Positions 1 to 6,789 of a DNA stretch of 33,213 bases are shown here, in pieces. Position 1 is the first letter of the stretch. Each line of letters begins with the position of its first letter. Below the pieces are notes generated by a model that searched no databases, was not told the DNA's origin, and saw only the letters and a program-made list of their open reading frames with translations. The position numbers were made by a program, and so were the translations under genes. This stretch comes from a virus: IMG/VR virus record IMGVR_UViG_3300044617_001193, positions 1 through 33,213 of that record; one strand, given 5' to 3'.

Positions 1-322
1 CCTTCACAATGGTCGAGAGCTTGCGCTCGGCGTCGCTGGCCGTCTGATCGACAATCGATGCCTGCACGCCCTCGCTGAAAAGAATCTGGTCGGCCAAAAG
101 CAAATCGATGGCGGTGGACATGCCCAGCCGCCGCGCTTTCAAGATGATGAGCCGCTTGCAGCCTTCGTTGAAGATCATGTCGTAAACGCGCTGCTGCTCG
201 GCCCGCGGGACAAACGGGATGACCGCGCCGTCGCTGGCCCGCTTGATCTTGTAAAGACTCGACAGCCGCCGGAGCGGGTCGGACAGGTCTTTAAGCAGTT
301 GCTGTTTTGCGGACGATGCCAA
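1..322 (-). CDS. terL: Terminase large subunit, N-terminal part (truncated by window edge)
   Basis: This is the motor ATPase that drives DNA into the prohead. About 107 residues are visible and the frame stays open to base 1. An adenine-binding-like stretch (PRAEQQ) is followed by a Walker A-like loop, KARRLGMST, and then by a region ending in DAERKLSTIVK, the usual order at the N-terminus of terminase ATPases. The loop lacks a classical GxGKS, which is common in phage terminases. No ATG fits. I chose TTG at 322, which overlaps the 3' end of the upstream terS by 32 bases. The small-to-large terminase order supports the call. The nuclease domain lies outside the window. Confidence 0.82.
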   Translation of the reverse strand, partial: MASSAKQQLLKDLSDPLRRLSSLYKIKRASDGAVIPFVPRAEQQRVYDMIFNEGCKRLIILKARRLGMSTAIDLLLADQILFSEGVQASIVDQTASDAERKLSTIVK

Positions 323-713
323 GCACTTCTCCCAGTTCGTCAGTGACGTCGTGTTTGACCTCCTGCTTCTCGGCCTCGGCCAAGCCCAGCAGCTTGACCA
401 GTTCGCGCACGGCTCCAGTCGCGGCGGAATGGTCGTTCTCCCTGCGGGCCGATTGATAGGTGTCCTTCAAGCAATCAACAGCCTCGCGCACCTCGGCCTC
501 TTTCATGGTCATGCGGACGTCGCGCACAATGGCATTGGCCGCGCCGATATAGGTATAAGCTGTCCGCGGGCAAACCTTCCACTCACTGCAAGTTTTTGCA
601 ACGAGTTCAGAGTAACGCACGCCGTCGATGATCCAGTCGGCAATGGCATCGATGCGCTTGTCTTTTTCGATTTGCGAAGTCATGTCGTGAATCTTTTCTA
701 CTCTGTTGGTCAA
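291..713 (-). CDS. terS: Terminase small subunit
   Basis: This is a likely DNA-recognition subunit of the packaging motor. The 140-aa protein has an N-terminal helix-turn-helix-like region (about residues 18-55, with RYSELVAK and CPRTAYTYI). A charged helical middle (KEAEVREAV...SARREND) follows, and a C-terminal segment rich in E, K and V that could contact the large subunit. It directly precedes terL, which it overlaps. The start is uncertain. TTG at 713 overlaps the TGA of the upstream gene in a TTGA arrangement, while ATG at 683 would give a 130-aa protein. The family call rests on size, fold-like pattern and position, not on a diagnostic motif. Confidence 0.72.
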   Translation of the reverse strand: MTNRVEKIHDMTSQIEKDKRIDAIADWIIDGVRYSELVAKTCSEWKVCPRTAYTYIGAANAIVRDVRMTMKEAEVREAVDCLKDTYQSARRENDHSAATGAVRELVKLLGLAEAEKQEVKHDVTDELGEVLGIVRKTATA

Positions 714-1030
714 ACTAAAACATTGACCGCGTTTTGACTAACCCGCTCTATCTTATTCGTCTCGCTTACGCTCGCCTCAACTATGGTTTGTGGAAACGGA
801 TAATAAATGTGCGTTGCTCCGTCTTTCGGATGATCCCTAAACACTTGGTCATCCAACTCGCACTGCAAATTTTGCAGCGTCTCAAATGCCCGCCTTGCCA
901 GCCTGCCTACGCGAGATGTCTTGCCGTAGGTGTTGGGCAAAGCGCATGCCGCTTTAATCAGTATTGCTCTGACCTCGCTGATTTGCCGCCCCAGTTCTTG
1001 GTGTTCGGCCATTGTTAGTTTTTTTACCAT
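710..1030 (-). CDS. Hypothetical protein upstream of terS
   Basis: This 106-aa protein of unknown function is helical in its first two thirds (LGRQISEVRAIL, RLARRAFETLQNL). A hydrophobic/aromatic patch (THIYYPFPQ) follows. The start at 1030 overlaps the end of the upstream nuclease-like gene by 7 bases. An internal ATG at 1012 (MAEHQ) is an alternative start with an AACTAACA leader. The 3' end overlaps the putative TTG start of terS. A one-mismatch copy of the 12-base repeat lies near its C-terminal codons (733-744). Position suggests a packaging or regulatory accessory role, but I recognise no domain. Confidence 0.6.
   Translation of the reverse strand: MVKKLTMAEHQELGRQISEVRAILIKAACALPNTYGKTSRVGRLARRAFETLQNLQCELDDQVFRDHPKDGATHIYYPFPQTIVEASVSETNKIERVSQNAVNVLV
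733..744. repeat. 12-base repeat, one-mismatch copy
   Basis: The plus strand reads TTTGACTAACCC, differing at one base from TTTGACTAAACC. It lies near the 3' end of the gene before terS. Confidence 0.5.
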
Positions 1031-1458
1031 TCGTATTCCCTCGGTATTTCCTCTTTGAACTTGTCCGCCGGTATTTCGATGACCGGTTCGTTGTCGGCGC
1101 TGGTGCGTCCGGTGGTGCCGGTGCGGTTGACGTAGCTGATCTCGTAGTGGTCGCCGTTGATCCGGTGGCTAAAGATGCCGTCCTCCCACTCGACGAGCAG
1201 GACAGTTGGCAGCACTTCGGCAAACTGCTTTGCGTAGATGAACTTTTGCAGCGACCACATGAAGGTCGGATACTTGTCCTTCGCGTTGTTGCGGTGCCTT
1301 GCCTCGACAAAGCAGACCGGCTTCCGGCCCCGCATGAACATGGAGTCCACGGGGTAAGCCTTGGAGCAAAACGCGGTGCCGAAACCGTGCTTGGCGGCGA
1401 CGGCTTCGACGATCCGCGCTTCGGTGCGCCGGTCTTGCTGTGTTTCGTGCAGGATCAA
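1024..1458 (-). CDS. Possible small PD-(D/E)XK-type nuclease
   Basis: This 144-aa protein has a pattern resembling a minimal PD-(D/E)XK fold. A helix comes first, then VDSMF (D38), a strand VCFVEARHR with E52-A-R54, and then a helix with SLQKF (K73). The canonical lysine of the (D/E)XK motif is arginine here, so activity is uncertain. The start is TTG at 1458, directly after the TAA of the upstream HNH gene. No ATG is available before conserved-looking sequence. The protein sits between an HNH gene and terS, where phages often carry DNA-processing enzymes. Family assignment is inference from pattern only. Confidence 0.5.
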   Translation of the reverse strand: MILHETQQDRRTEARIVEAVAAKHGFGTAFCSKAYPVDSMFMRGRKPVCFVEARHRNNAKDKYPTFMWSLQKFIYAKQFAEVLPTVLLVEWEDGIFSHRINGDHYEISYVNRTGTTGRTSADNEPVIEIPADKFKEEIPREYEW

Positions 1459-1932
1459 TTAGTTGACTCCTTGGAATAACAGCGCGGCGCGTTGCTTAAC
1501 GTGATGCTCGTTGTGGTGCTTTACGCACAGCCAGCGGACATCAAGCGGACGCGAATAATCGTCGTGGTGCGCTTGAACCTTGGAACAACCGCACACTTCG
1601 CAGGGCTGTTTAAAGATTTTCCCATCGCGCACGGCGTTGTTTAAGCGTCGAACTGCTTTTATCTTTTCTGGGTTGCGCCTTGCCCACTCTTCGGCACTTT
1701 TTGAGCCATAGCATTTGACTAAACCGCTACTTCTGCGCCGCTGCTCTTTCACGCGCTGGCGACCTCGCTCGTTAAGCACCCAAAACGGGTCTTGCATCAT
1801 GTTTTTGTAACGAGCGGCGGAATCCTGCTTTGTGCATTGCTTGCACTTGTTTAGCGTGCCGTCGCGCATGCGCGGATGCGTGTAGAACTCGCGCATTGGC
1901 TTTAACTGGCCACATTTGAAGCACGTTTTCAT
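1459..1932 (-). CDS. Zinc-finger HNH endonuclease-like protein
   Basis: The protein has 157 residues. An N-terminal zinc finger uses C4-x2-C7 and C30-x2-C33. A basic linker follows, and then a C-terminal HNH-like domain with C111-x2-C114, AHH at 121-123 and C136-x2-HH, followed by NEHH. This arrangement is typical of small phage HNH nucleases with a recruiting zinc ribbon. The start at 1932 lies 4 bases after the stop of the upstream gene, and upstream in-frame sequence is a shadow of that gene. HNH proteins near terminase genes can assist cohesive-end cleavage in cos phages, so a packaging role is possible. A homing-type nuclease is the alternative. One copy of the 12-base repeat (1714-1725) is read in frame as GLVK. 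Confidence 0.75.
   Translation of the reverse strand: MKTCFKCGQLKPMREFYTHPRMRDGTLNKCKQCTKQDSAARYKNMMQDPFWVLNERGRQRVKEQRRRSSGLVKCYGSKSAEEWARRNPEKIKAVRRLNNAVRDGKIFKQPCEVCGCSKVQAHHDDYSRPLDVRWLCVKHHNEHHVKQRAALLFQGVN
1714..1725. repeat. 12-base repeat (exact copy)
   Basis: The plus strand reads TTTGACTAAACC. It lies inside the HNH gene and is translated GLVK on the minus strand. Confidence 0.85.
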
Positions 1933-1936
1933 TGCA

Positions 1937-2209
1937 TCAGAATGGGATCGAATCCCCGTCTTCCGCTTCGTCAGTGACCCGCGGTGCCGCCGGTTTCGGC
2001 GCGTTATAGTTTCCGCTTTTTTCCTTTGGCACCCACGGCGGCCCAAACTTCAGCGAGAGGAAGTCCTTCCCGCTTTTGCTCGTTTGCTCCCAGATGCTGA
2101 TCTCGTAATCGCGGCCTTCGATTTTGACGGGGCCGCTCCACTTTGGAGCTTTTGGATTATCGCTCTGGCGCGGGAATGCCGCGCCTCGGTTGTCGTCGTT
2201 GTATTGCAT
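1937..2209 (-). CDS. SSB-tail-like small DNA-metabolism protein
   Basis: This 90-aa protein is probably a small beta-rich OB-like or DUF736-like protein. Its core has alternating strands (KWSGPVKIEGRDYEISIW, then SGKDFLSLKF). The C-terminus is acidic and ends in DGDSIPF. That ending closely resembles the C-terminal peptide by which bacterial SSB recruits partner proteins. A single-stranded-DNA or recombination accessory role beside recT, the exonuclease and rusA is plausible but unproven. The start at 2209 follows an AACACAAACAC leader with no Shine-Dalgarno. The gene is overlapped for its first 160 bases by the upstream ORF in another frame. Confidence 0.6.
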   Translation of the reverse strand: MQYNDDNRGAAFPRQSDNPKAPKWSGPVKIEGRDYEISIWEQTSKSGKDFLSLKFGPPWVPKEKSGNYNAPKPAAPRVTDEAEDGDSIPF

Positions 2210-2415
2210 GTGTTTGTGTTGTTGGTTCGGATATCCAGCGTGCCGTTGGGCAGTGCTGAAATTTGATCGCTGCGGAAGTGGCAGATCGCGCCGTCGCGCT
2301 CCATCGCGCAGGTCCAGATGTCGTTGGCCAGCCCGCTCTCGCGGCTGACGATGATCGCCCATCCGTAGCCAATGGGCGTCTCGACGGGGAACGGGCGTTG
2401 CAGTTCCAGCATCAT
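2050..2415 (-). CDS. Hypothetical protein, long overlap with next gene
   Basis: The first 65-70 residues look like a real small phage protein: MMLELQRPFPVETP, a strand-rich WAIIV segment, NDIWTCAM, then HFRSDQI and NGTLDI. I associate this pattern with short conserved phage proteins of about 70 aa. No stop follows where one is expected, and the frame runs on 160 bases through the SSB-tail-like gene as low-complexity T-, S- and K-rich sequence. The start is ATG at 2415 (or 2412), overlapping the TGA of the tiny upstream ORF. The true C-terminus may be this unusual tail, or a stop may have been lost. Function is unknown. Confidence 0.5.
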   Translation of the reverse strand: MMLELQRPFPVETPIGYGWAIIVSRESGLANDIWTCAMERDGAICHFRSDQISALPNGTLDIRTNNTNTCNTTTTTEARHSRARAIIQKLQSGAAPSKSKAAITRSASGSKRAKAGRTSSR

Positions 2416-2546
2416 CGCAAAAAGTTCCGGCGGGCCGCGGTTAGCGCAATACCGCGGCGACCCCCCACACAATGCTGTTCCACCTTCCCCGAATGAGGTG
2501 ATGGCCAGATATGAGTTGGCGCAGCCTTGCCGCCGGAAAGTTTCAT
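2412..2546 (-). CDS. Tiny ORF, 44 aa
   Basis: A 44-residue basic protein (begins MKLSGGKAAP, ends ARRNFLR) with a stop/start overlap at both ends. Its ATG at 2546 overlaps the TGA of the upstream gene, and its TGA overlaps the ATG at 2415 of the downstream gene. That double coupling is the main argument that it is translated. I recognise no domain. Confidence 0.4.
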   Translation of the reverse strand: MKLSGGKAAPTHIWPSPHSGKVEQHCVGGRRGIALTAARRNFLR

Positions 2547-2749
2547 CGTCTCTTGGTTTTGACTAAACCTCTGCGAAAGTATTGCGGATTGCGCTCCATC
2601 CACGCGACCACTTCGCCGGTATTGGCAACTTCACCAGCGCGAAAGGCGTTGTCGCTGACGAGGTAGCAATGCTCTGCGAGAATGTTCATCACCGTAATCT
2701 CGTCATCGTGCAGGACATGCTCAATGTAGCTCTCCAGCGTGTTGGGCAT
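2543..2749 (-). CDS. Hypothetical protein, 68 aa
   Basis: A 68-aa acidic, helical protein (SYIEHVLHDDEITVMNILAEH; later GEVVAWMERNP) with a basic tail. It starts with ATG at 2749 after a 30-base gap from the upstream gene. It ends in an ATGA overlap with a 44-aa ORF. An exact 12-base repeat lies five codons before its stop, read as GLVKT. The function is not recognised. Confidence 0.6.
   Translation of the reverse strand: MPNTLESYIEHVLHDDEITVMNILAEHCYLVSDNAFRAGEVANTGEVVAWMERNPQYFRRGLVKTKRR
2558..2569. repeat. 12-base repeat (exact copy)
   Basis: The plus strand reads TTTGACTAAACC. It lies just before the stop of the 68-aa gene. Confidence 0.85.
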
Positions 2750-2779
2750 GTTGCGATTTTAGGGGTGTGGTCAAATGGT

Positions 2780-2989
2780 TTACTCATCGATCCATCCCGT
2801 TCCGGTAAGGTCTTCCCAGCGCCAGTGCCTGTAGTCCTCGTAGTCTTTGAAAACGTAAACTTGCAGCCACGATGCTTTTTCCAGCCAGCGCCACTCGCCC
2901 GCAAATTCCTTCGGTAACAGAAGGAACCGCGTGACTTTGCGCCGGTCGCCGTAATTTGGGCCTTCATGCTTGGACTCTTTCCACCTCAC
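2780..2989 (-). CDS. Hypothetical protein, 69 aa (GTG start)
   Basis: The protein begins VRWKESKHEG and has a run of aromatic residues (WRWLEKASWLQVYVFKDYEDYRHWRW). It is probably a small beta-rich phage protein. The GTG at 2989 overlaps the TGA of the replication-type gene by two bases (GTGA), which fixes the start. The frame is open further upstream, but that part is antiparallel shadow of the upstream gene. No family is recognised. Confidence 0.55.
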   Translation of the reverse strand: MRWKESKHEGPNYGDRRKVTRFLLLPKEFAGEWRWLEKASWLQVYVFKDYEDYRHWRWEDLTGTGWIDE

Positions 2990-3825
2990 GCTGCCACCAC
3001 TCCTTCCAGTTCGCGGATTTTCTCGCGGATGCGGGCCACCTCGGCTCGCGCTTCGTCCGTCCACTCCGTCTCCCAAGGCGTCTCTGGCTTATGCCGCCGA
3101 TTCTTCGGATTGGCCTTCAATCGCTCCAGCTTCGCTTTTAAGGCGTCGATGCCCTGTTTGGCGTCCCAGACCCCCTTGGGTTTAGTCAAAGCCTTGGCGG
3201 GCCGTTTACGCTCGTTCTCGGCCCAATGTGATGCAAAGCGTGATAAGTCATGCGGCATGGACTTGATCGGGATCGCATTTCGATCCACCCAACCCACCGC
3301 TTCGCGGGCGTCGTAATACGCCTTGCACACTTCCGGTGTCACGCTGGCCATCTGACCGGCTGCGACGACCTCCTCCAAAGTCCACCCGCGGCGGATAGAT
3401 AGATCCATAGAAGATGAAGATGAAGAAGAAGGGGTTGGTTTTTGCTTGCCGGTTTGCTTAACCAAATTCCCAAGCAAAAGTGGGTTGCCTCCCTTGCTTC
3501 CGGCCTCGGCCCGAATCTGTCTAATCTCCTCATCGCGAACCATTCGCCGCGAAAAAATCGCGCCATTTTCGTCGCGGGAGAACACTTTATTCTCCTCAAG
3601 TTCTTTCAATAATTTGAGACAGGTTTGCGGCGACAAACCCACAAGTTTTGCGAGGGTTTTGTGCGAGAAACCCCTGCCGTTTTGCGTGAGTTTGCCGTAT
3701 TCGTCGCACTCATGGGCGATGCACATCATCTCGACCCACAGCCCCCGCGCCGCCAGTGAGCAGAGCCGGAGGCCGGAGTCGTTGCGCCAGTCGGAGGGGT
3801 AGAATTGAAAGGATGGGCGCTTCAT
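2986..3825 (-). CDS. Phage replication-type protein with helix-turn-helix
   Basis: This 279-aa protein opens with RPSFQFYPSDWRND and GLRLCSLAARGLWVEMM, the signature of phage replication/DnaT-like proteins that start with a 'YPxDW' box. A winged-helix-like region follows (LAKLVGLSPQTCLKLLKELEENKVFSRD) and then SRRMVRDE. A low-complexity serine linker (about residues 130-142) separates this from a basic C-terminal half, which may contact other replication proteins. The start at 3825 is in an ATGA overlap with the HNH gene. The likely role is initiation or helicase loading at the phage origin. No helicase is visible in this window. One exact 12-base repeat lies inside it (3179-3190). Confidence 0.68.
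   Translation of the reverse strand: MKRPSFQFYPSDWRNDSGLRLCSLAARGLWVEMMCIAHECDEYGKLTQNGRGFSHKTLAKLVGLSPQTCLKLLKELEENKVFSRDENGAIFSRRMVRDEEIRQIRAEAGSKGGNPLLLGNLVKQTGKQKPTPSSSSSSSMDLSIRRGWTLEEVVAAGQMASVTPEVCKAYYDAREAVGWVDRNAIPIKSMPHDLSRFASHWAENERKRPAKALTKPKGVWDAKQGIDALKAKLERLKANPKNRRHKPETPWETEWTDEARAEVARIREKIRELEGVVAA
3179..3190. repeat. 12-base repeat (exact copy)
   Basis: The plus strand reads GGTTTAGTCAAA. It lies inside the replication-type gene and is translated LTKP on the minus strand. Confidence 0.85.
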
Positions 3826-4373
3826 ACAACCGCCCCCTGCTCGCGCTCGTCGCGCACCCGCTCCGACGCCATCCGGCGCGTAAAACGCTCAAATTGATCG
3901 CGCCACAATTCGCAGGCATCATCGAAAGCCACATCGCCGCCCCAATCGCCGTCGCGGTTTTTCAGCATGTTTTTCAAATCACGGGGATCGCCCTCAAAGA
4001 ACTTTGCAAAACCCCACAACTGCCCAAATCCTCGCAGCGTTGCGTTTTGCGCCCCGCCGCTGCAAAGCATCTTGTTAGCTTTGAGAAACCCAATAATGGC
4101 CGCGATGTCGTGATCGTTCTCATACTGCTGTTCAATAAGATCAGACAGTTCTCGCCTTTGGGACTCTGCCGCGGAGTGGCAATCTTCGCACAGGACTCGG
4201 TATGCGTGCGCGGGATAATCCCACGGCTGCGTGCGTGATCTGTAAAAATTGTGATGAACGTGCAGCGTCTTATCGGCGGCTTCGCACTCACAACACTTCC
4301 AGTTGGCAGCTTCCAATAATTCCAGACGTCGGCGCTGCCAGCGCGGATCTTTTAATTTTTCTGCGTATGTCAT
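3822..4373 (-). CDS. HNH-domain protein
   Basis: This 183-aa protein carries an N-terminal HNH-type zinc site: C27-x2-C30, LHVHH at 37-41 and C62-x2-CH. The opening DPRWQRRRLELLEAANWKC is characteristic of a common family of small phage HNH proteins. The C-terminal half is helical and of unknown role. The gene begins 2 bases after the stop of rusA and ends in an ATGA overlap with the replication-type gene, so it belongs to the recombination/replication operon. The family member may nick or cleave DNA. Substrate is not predictable from sequence. Confidence 0.72.
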   Translation of the reverse strand: MTYAEKLKDPRWQRRRLELLEAANWKCCECEAADKTLHVHHNFYRSRTQPWDYPAHAYRVLCEDCHSAAESQRRELSDLIEQQYENDHDIAAIIGFLKANKMLCSGGAQNATLRGFGQLWGFAKFFEGDPRDLKNMLKNRDGDWGGDVAFDDACELWRDQFERFTRRMASERVRDEREQGAVV

Positions 4374-4375
4374 GG

Positions 4376-4771
4376 CTACAACGCCTCCTTCAGCGTGACT
4401 TCAAGGTAGGGTTCCTCGGTGCGGCACTTCTCCGCGACGAACTGATCGACTAACGCATCATCCGTGATCCATCCGGCGGGGCGGAGGCAGTCTAAAACCC
4501 CTTTTGCGAGGTTATCAATGTCGGGCCTTTTGCCATGCCGCCGCTCGTTCGGTCGGGCCTTGGTGCGCCCGAAAGCAAACTTCAGCTTGATCAGCACCGG
4601 ATAGTCTATCGGCTTGCGCGGTGCGTGTTTTTTGAGCGCGGCCACCAGCGCAGTCTGCGCGTCGGCTACTTTCTTTTTGGTAAAAAACATGGGTCGCCCG
4701 TTGCGAACCATCACGCCTTTTTGTTGGCATGTGACGGTGCTTGGCTCCCCGAAAACTATTGCGGTAATCAT
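4376..4771 (-). CDS. rusA: RusA-family Holliday junction resolvase
   Basis: This enzyme resolves four-way junctions made during recombination or replication. The 131-aa protein is close to the usual RusA length. The catalytic acidic cluster is visible: RPDIDNLAKGVLD with D84 and D86, then GWITDDALV with D104 and D105. The basic K/R-rich region before it is typical of junction binding. The ATG at 4771 overlaps the TGA of the upstream gene within ACACAATGA. It lies three genes after recT and two after the RecE-like nuclease, a logical recombination set. Confidence 0.9.
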   Translation of the reverse strand: MITAIVFGEPSTVTCQQKGVMVRNGRPMFFTKKKVADAQTALVAALKKHAPRKPIDYPVLIKLKFAFGRTKARPNERRHGKRPDIDNLAKGVLDCLRPAGWITDDALVDQFVAEKCRTEEPYLEVTLKEAL

Positions 4772-5079
4772 TGTGTGGGTTTCTTGCGCCGCGGTGGGCG
4801 CGGTTTGGGCGTGGTAATCCGGCGCATGACAAAGCCGGTTGGCAGTCCGATCTGAATAAGGGCGGCTTGCAGTTCCCCATCGGGAACTTCCGGACCGTGT
4901 TTAAGCATGTCGTCGAGGACGTCGTCGCGGTCGGGAACCAGCCGGAGAGACAGTGTCTCCCACCAGATGATCCGCGCCGCGGCGTGCCGCACGGGCAGCG
5001 CCAGCGCCATTAGACGCTGACGCCACTCGGCGGGCGTAATGCCCTTGGCCCAGTAAGGGACGTAGGCTTTGTCGCTCAT
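4768..5079 (-). CDS. Hypothetical protein between exonuclease and rusA
   Basis: This 103-aa protein begins MSDKAYVPYWAKGITPAEWRQRL. It has a hydrophobic helix (RIIWWETLSLRLV) and a proline/basic tail (PKPRPPRRKKPTQ). The ATG at 5079 overlaps the TAA of the upstream nuclease gene (TAATG), which I prefer over a longer reading. The 3' end overlaps the rusA start. It is probably an accessory of the recombination operon, and no family is recognised. Confidence 0.6.
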   Translation of the reverse strand: MSDKAYVPYWAKGITPAEWRQRLMALALPVRHAAARIIWWETLSLRLVPDRDDVLDDMLKHGPEVPDGELQAALIQIGLPTGFVMRRITTPKPRPPRRKKPTQ

Positions 5080-5891
5080 TAGAGGACGCTCTCCGCTTGT
5101 TTCTGCGCCCACGCCGGAAGCGCGAGCGTTGTGATGTCCTGCGTGAACGACGGCCAGTGATCCTCGGCCATGCAGTGCTTCACCAGCGCGAGGTCACGCT
5201 GATACTGCTTGCGGCCCCAAGCAATGGCGTCTTGGTCGAGCGCGTAGACGGCGACCGCGTAGGGCGGCTGCTTCTCCACGCAAACGAACAGGAACTCGCT
5301 CTTGTCGATCCCCAGCAGTTGGCAGAGGTCGAGGTAGTATGCCGCCTGCACATCGTAGCGATAACTCGCCACGCTCTTGGCCATCATGTCGGGATCGGCG
5401 CTCTGGCACGATTTGATGTCCACAATGACGTTGCCACCCTCCGGCAGCGCATCAATGCGGGCCTTCCGCAAGACTCCGTCTTCGCCATTTGCGAATAGCG
5501 AACACTCGGTCTTCGCGTTGGCCAAGACGCGCTTGACCGCGGGATGCGACCAGACTGACTCGCGCATGCCGGTAATGGTGTCAGCCTCTTCCTGCGTGAT
5601 GATCGGCTTGTCCTGCGCGGCCTTCCATTCCTTGCCCTCCTTTGTGGCAAAGTTCATGCCCGCGGGCTTGATGACCCACGCGCCTGCAACCGTCTCCGGT
5701 TCCAAGATGGCGCGGTGGATCATCTGGCCCAGCCGCATGGCCGGTGTCGTTTCGACGCGGAGCAGGCCGTCGATGTATGCGCGAAAATGCGCGGGCGTCC
5801 GCGGCGGCGCGATGTAGTCGAGCGCCGATTTGCTGATGCCCTCCGCTTCGCGGTATTGCTTTTCCGGCAACGATAGGATGCCGGTGTTCAT
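5079..5891 (-). CDS. RecE-like PD-(D/E)XK exonuclease
   Basis: This is probably a double-strand-end exonuclease that makes single strands for the RecT annealase. The 270-aa protein begins ISKSALDYIAPP, then MRLGQMIHRAILEPE with the conserved H59. The nuclease core is RIDALP (D147) and VIVDIKSC (D158-x-K160). VASYRYDVQAAYY then supplies the conserved Q and Y. This matches the RecE C-terminal/DUF3799 type of PD-(D/E)XK enzyme. It is ATGA-coupled to the small gene above it, which is in turn coupled to recT. Confidence 0.88.
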   Translation of the reverse strand: MNTGILSLPEKQYREAEGISKSALDYIAPPRTPAHFRAYIDGLLRVETTPAMRLGQMIHRAILEPETVAGAWVIKPAGMNFATKEGKEWKAAQDKPIITQEEADTITGMRESVWSHPAVKRVLANAKTECSLFANGEDGVLRKARIDALPEGGNVIVDIKSCQSADPDMMAKSVASYRYDVQAAYYLDLCQLLGIDKSEFLFVCVEKQPPYAVAVYALDQDAIAWGRKQYQRDLALVKHCMAEDHWPSFTQDITTLALPAWAQKQAESVL

Positions 5892-6043
5892 ATTCCGGCC
5901 TCCTTCGCCGCGGAGTTAAGCGCATCGCTTTGCGTGCGGCGGTGTTCCAACTCGGCCATGAACTCGGCAACCATGTGGTCGCCGGTCAGCCGGTCGGTCA
6001 GCGTGTCAAGCCACTCGACGGCCCAAACGAGGTCGGCGTTCAT
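5888..6043 (-). CDS. Small protein between recT and exonuclease, 51 aa
   Basis: A 51-aa acidic helical protein (begins MNADLVWAVEWLDTLTDRL). It is locked between its neighbours by ATGA overlaps at both ends: the recT stop at 6040-6042 and the exonuclease start at 5891. It is probably translated by coupling with both. No domain is recognised. A small partner of RecT or of the nuclease is possible by position only. Confidence 0.6.
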   Translation of the reverse strand: MNADLVWAVEWLDTLTDRLTGDHMVAEFMAELEHRRTQSDALNSAAKEAGI

Positions 6044-6783
6044 TTCAGCACCTCCGCAAACAGTTCGCCGGTCGCCCTGTCGTTGAGAGCGGCGCGTTGA
6101 GACGGCTCCGCGGCGGTGTCGAAAAACTCCGCGGCGGTTGTCGGCTCCGGTAGCACTACGCTGGACGCGACTTCGCGCCCGCGACCCACCTTCACTTGGT
6201 AGTCGGCCACCTCTTCGCGGATGCCCAGCCCGCGCAGCGCGTCGGGGAAGGCATCGCGCAAGGCCCACGATCTTGCCCGCATCTGGAGCATGCGGCTGGG
6301 GTATTGCTGCCAAGGCCCACTCTTGCCCCAGAGTTGCGCCTTCTTCGCGTCAGCCTCGCTGAACGTGCGGACGACGGCACTGCGGTCGCGGCGCTTCACG
6401 ATGCATGTGGCAACGTGACCTTCAGCCGTTTTGTCGCGCCCCACCGTTTCTTCGATGTCAAGAAACGACGGATGGGCGGTGCAAAGCGCCAGCGCGGCAT
6501 CACCGTAAATGCAGGGCTTGCCGTTGATGATGGCGATGGACTGAAGCGCCTGCATGGGCGCGAGGCCCAGTTCCAGTCCGTGTTGAACAGCGACCATGAC
6601 CGCTTCGGGACTGCTAAATCCCTTGGGCGCGAGGCCGGAGTTAACGACCGCCTTGCAAAAGCGGGCCATCTCGTCGAAGGAGCGCAATTGCACTCCGTGT
6701 GAGTCGAGTTGGATCTCGACGGGTTGGGTCTTCTGGAGAGCCAGTTGACCATTTTCTGCTGTCATTGTAGTTTGACCTTTCAT
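6040..6783 (-). CDS. recT: RecT-family single-strand annealing protein
   Basis: This protein anneals complementary strands in phage recombination. The 247-aa protein shows family hallmarks. These include MARFCKAVVNSGLAPKGF, a helix HGLELGLAPMQALQSIAIINGKPCIYGDAALAL, a VVRTFSEADAKKAQLWGK segment and YPSRMLQMRARSWALRDAFPDALRG. The start is ATG at 6783, within GTCACACAATG. A second ATG at 6765 is possible. It heads a coupled set of recT, a 51-aa gene, the RecE-like nuclease, a 103-aa gene and rusA. A plus-strand-oriented terminator-like hairpin lies directly upstream of its start. Confidence 0.88.
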   Translation of the reverse strand: MKGQTTMTAENGQLALQKTQPVEIQLDSHGVQLRSFDEMARFCKAVVNSGLAPKGFSSPEAVMVAVQHGLELGLAPMQALQSIAIINGKPCIYGDAALALCTAHPSFLDIEETVGRDKTAEGHVATCIVKRRDRSAVVRTFSEADAKKAQLWGKSGPWQQYPSRMLQMRARSWALRDAFPDALRGLGIREEVADYQVKVGRGREVASSVVLPEPTTAAEFFDTAAEPSQRAALNDRATGELFAEVLK

Positions 6784-6789
6784 TGTGTG

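Noticed and set aside
351-737. Long plus-strand open frame over terS
   Set aside because: Antisense shadow of terS in GC-rich DNA, with no plausible start region or family pattern.
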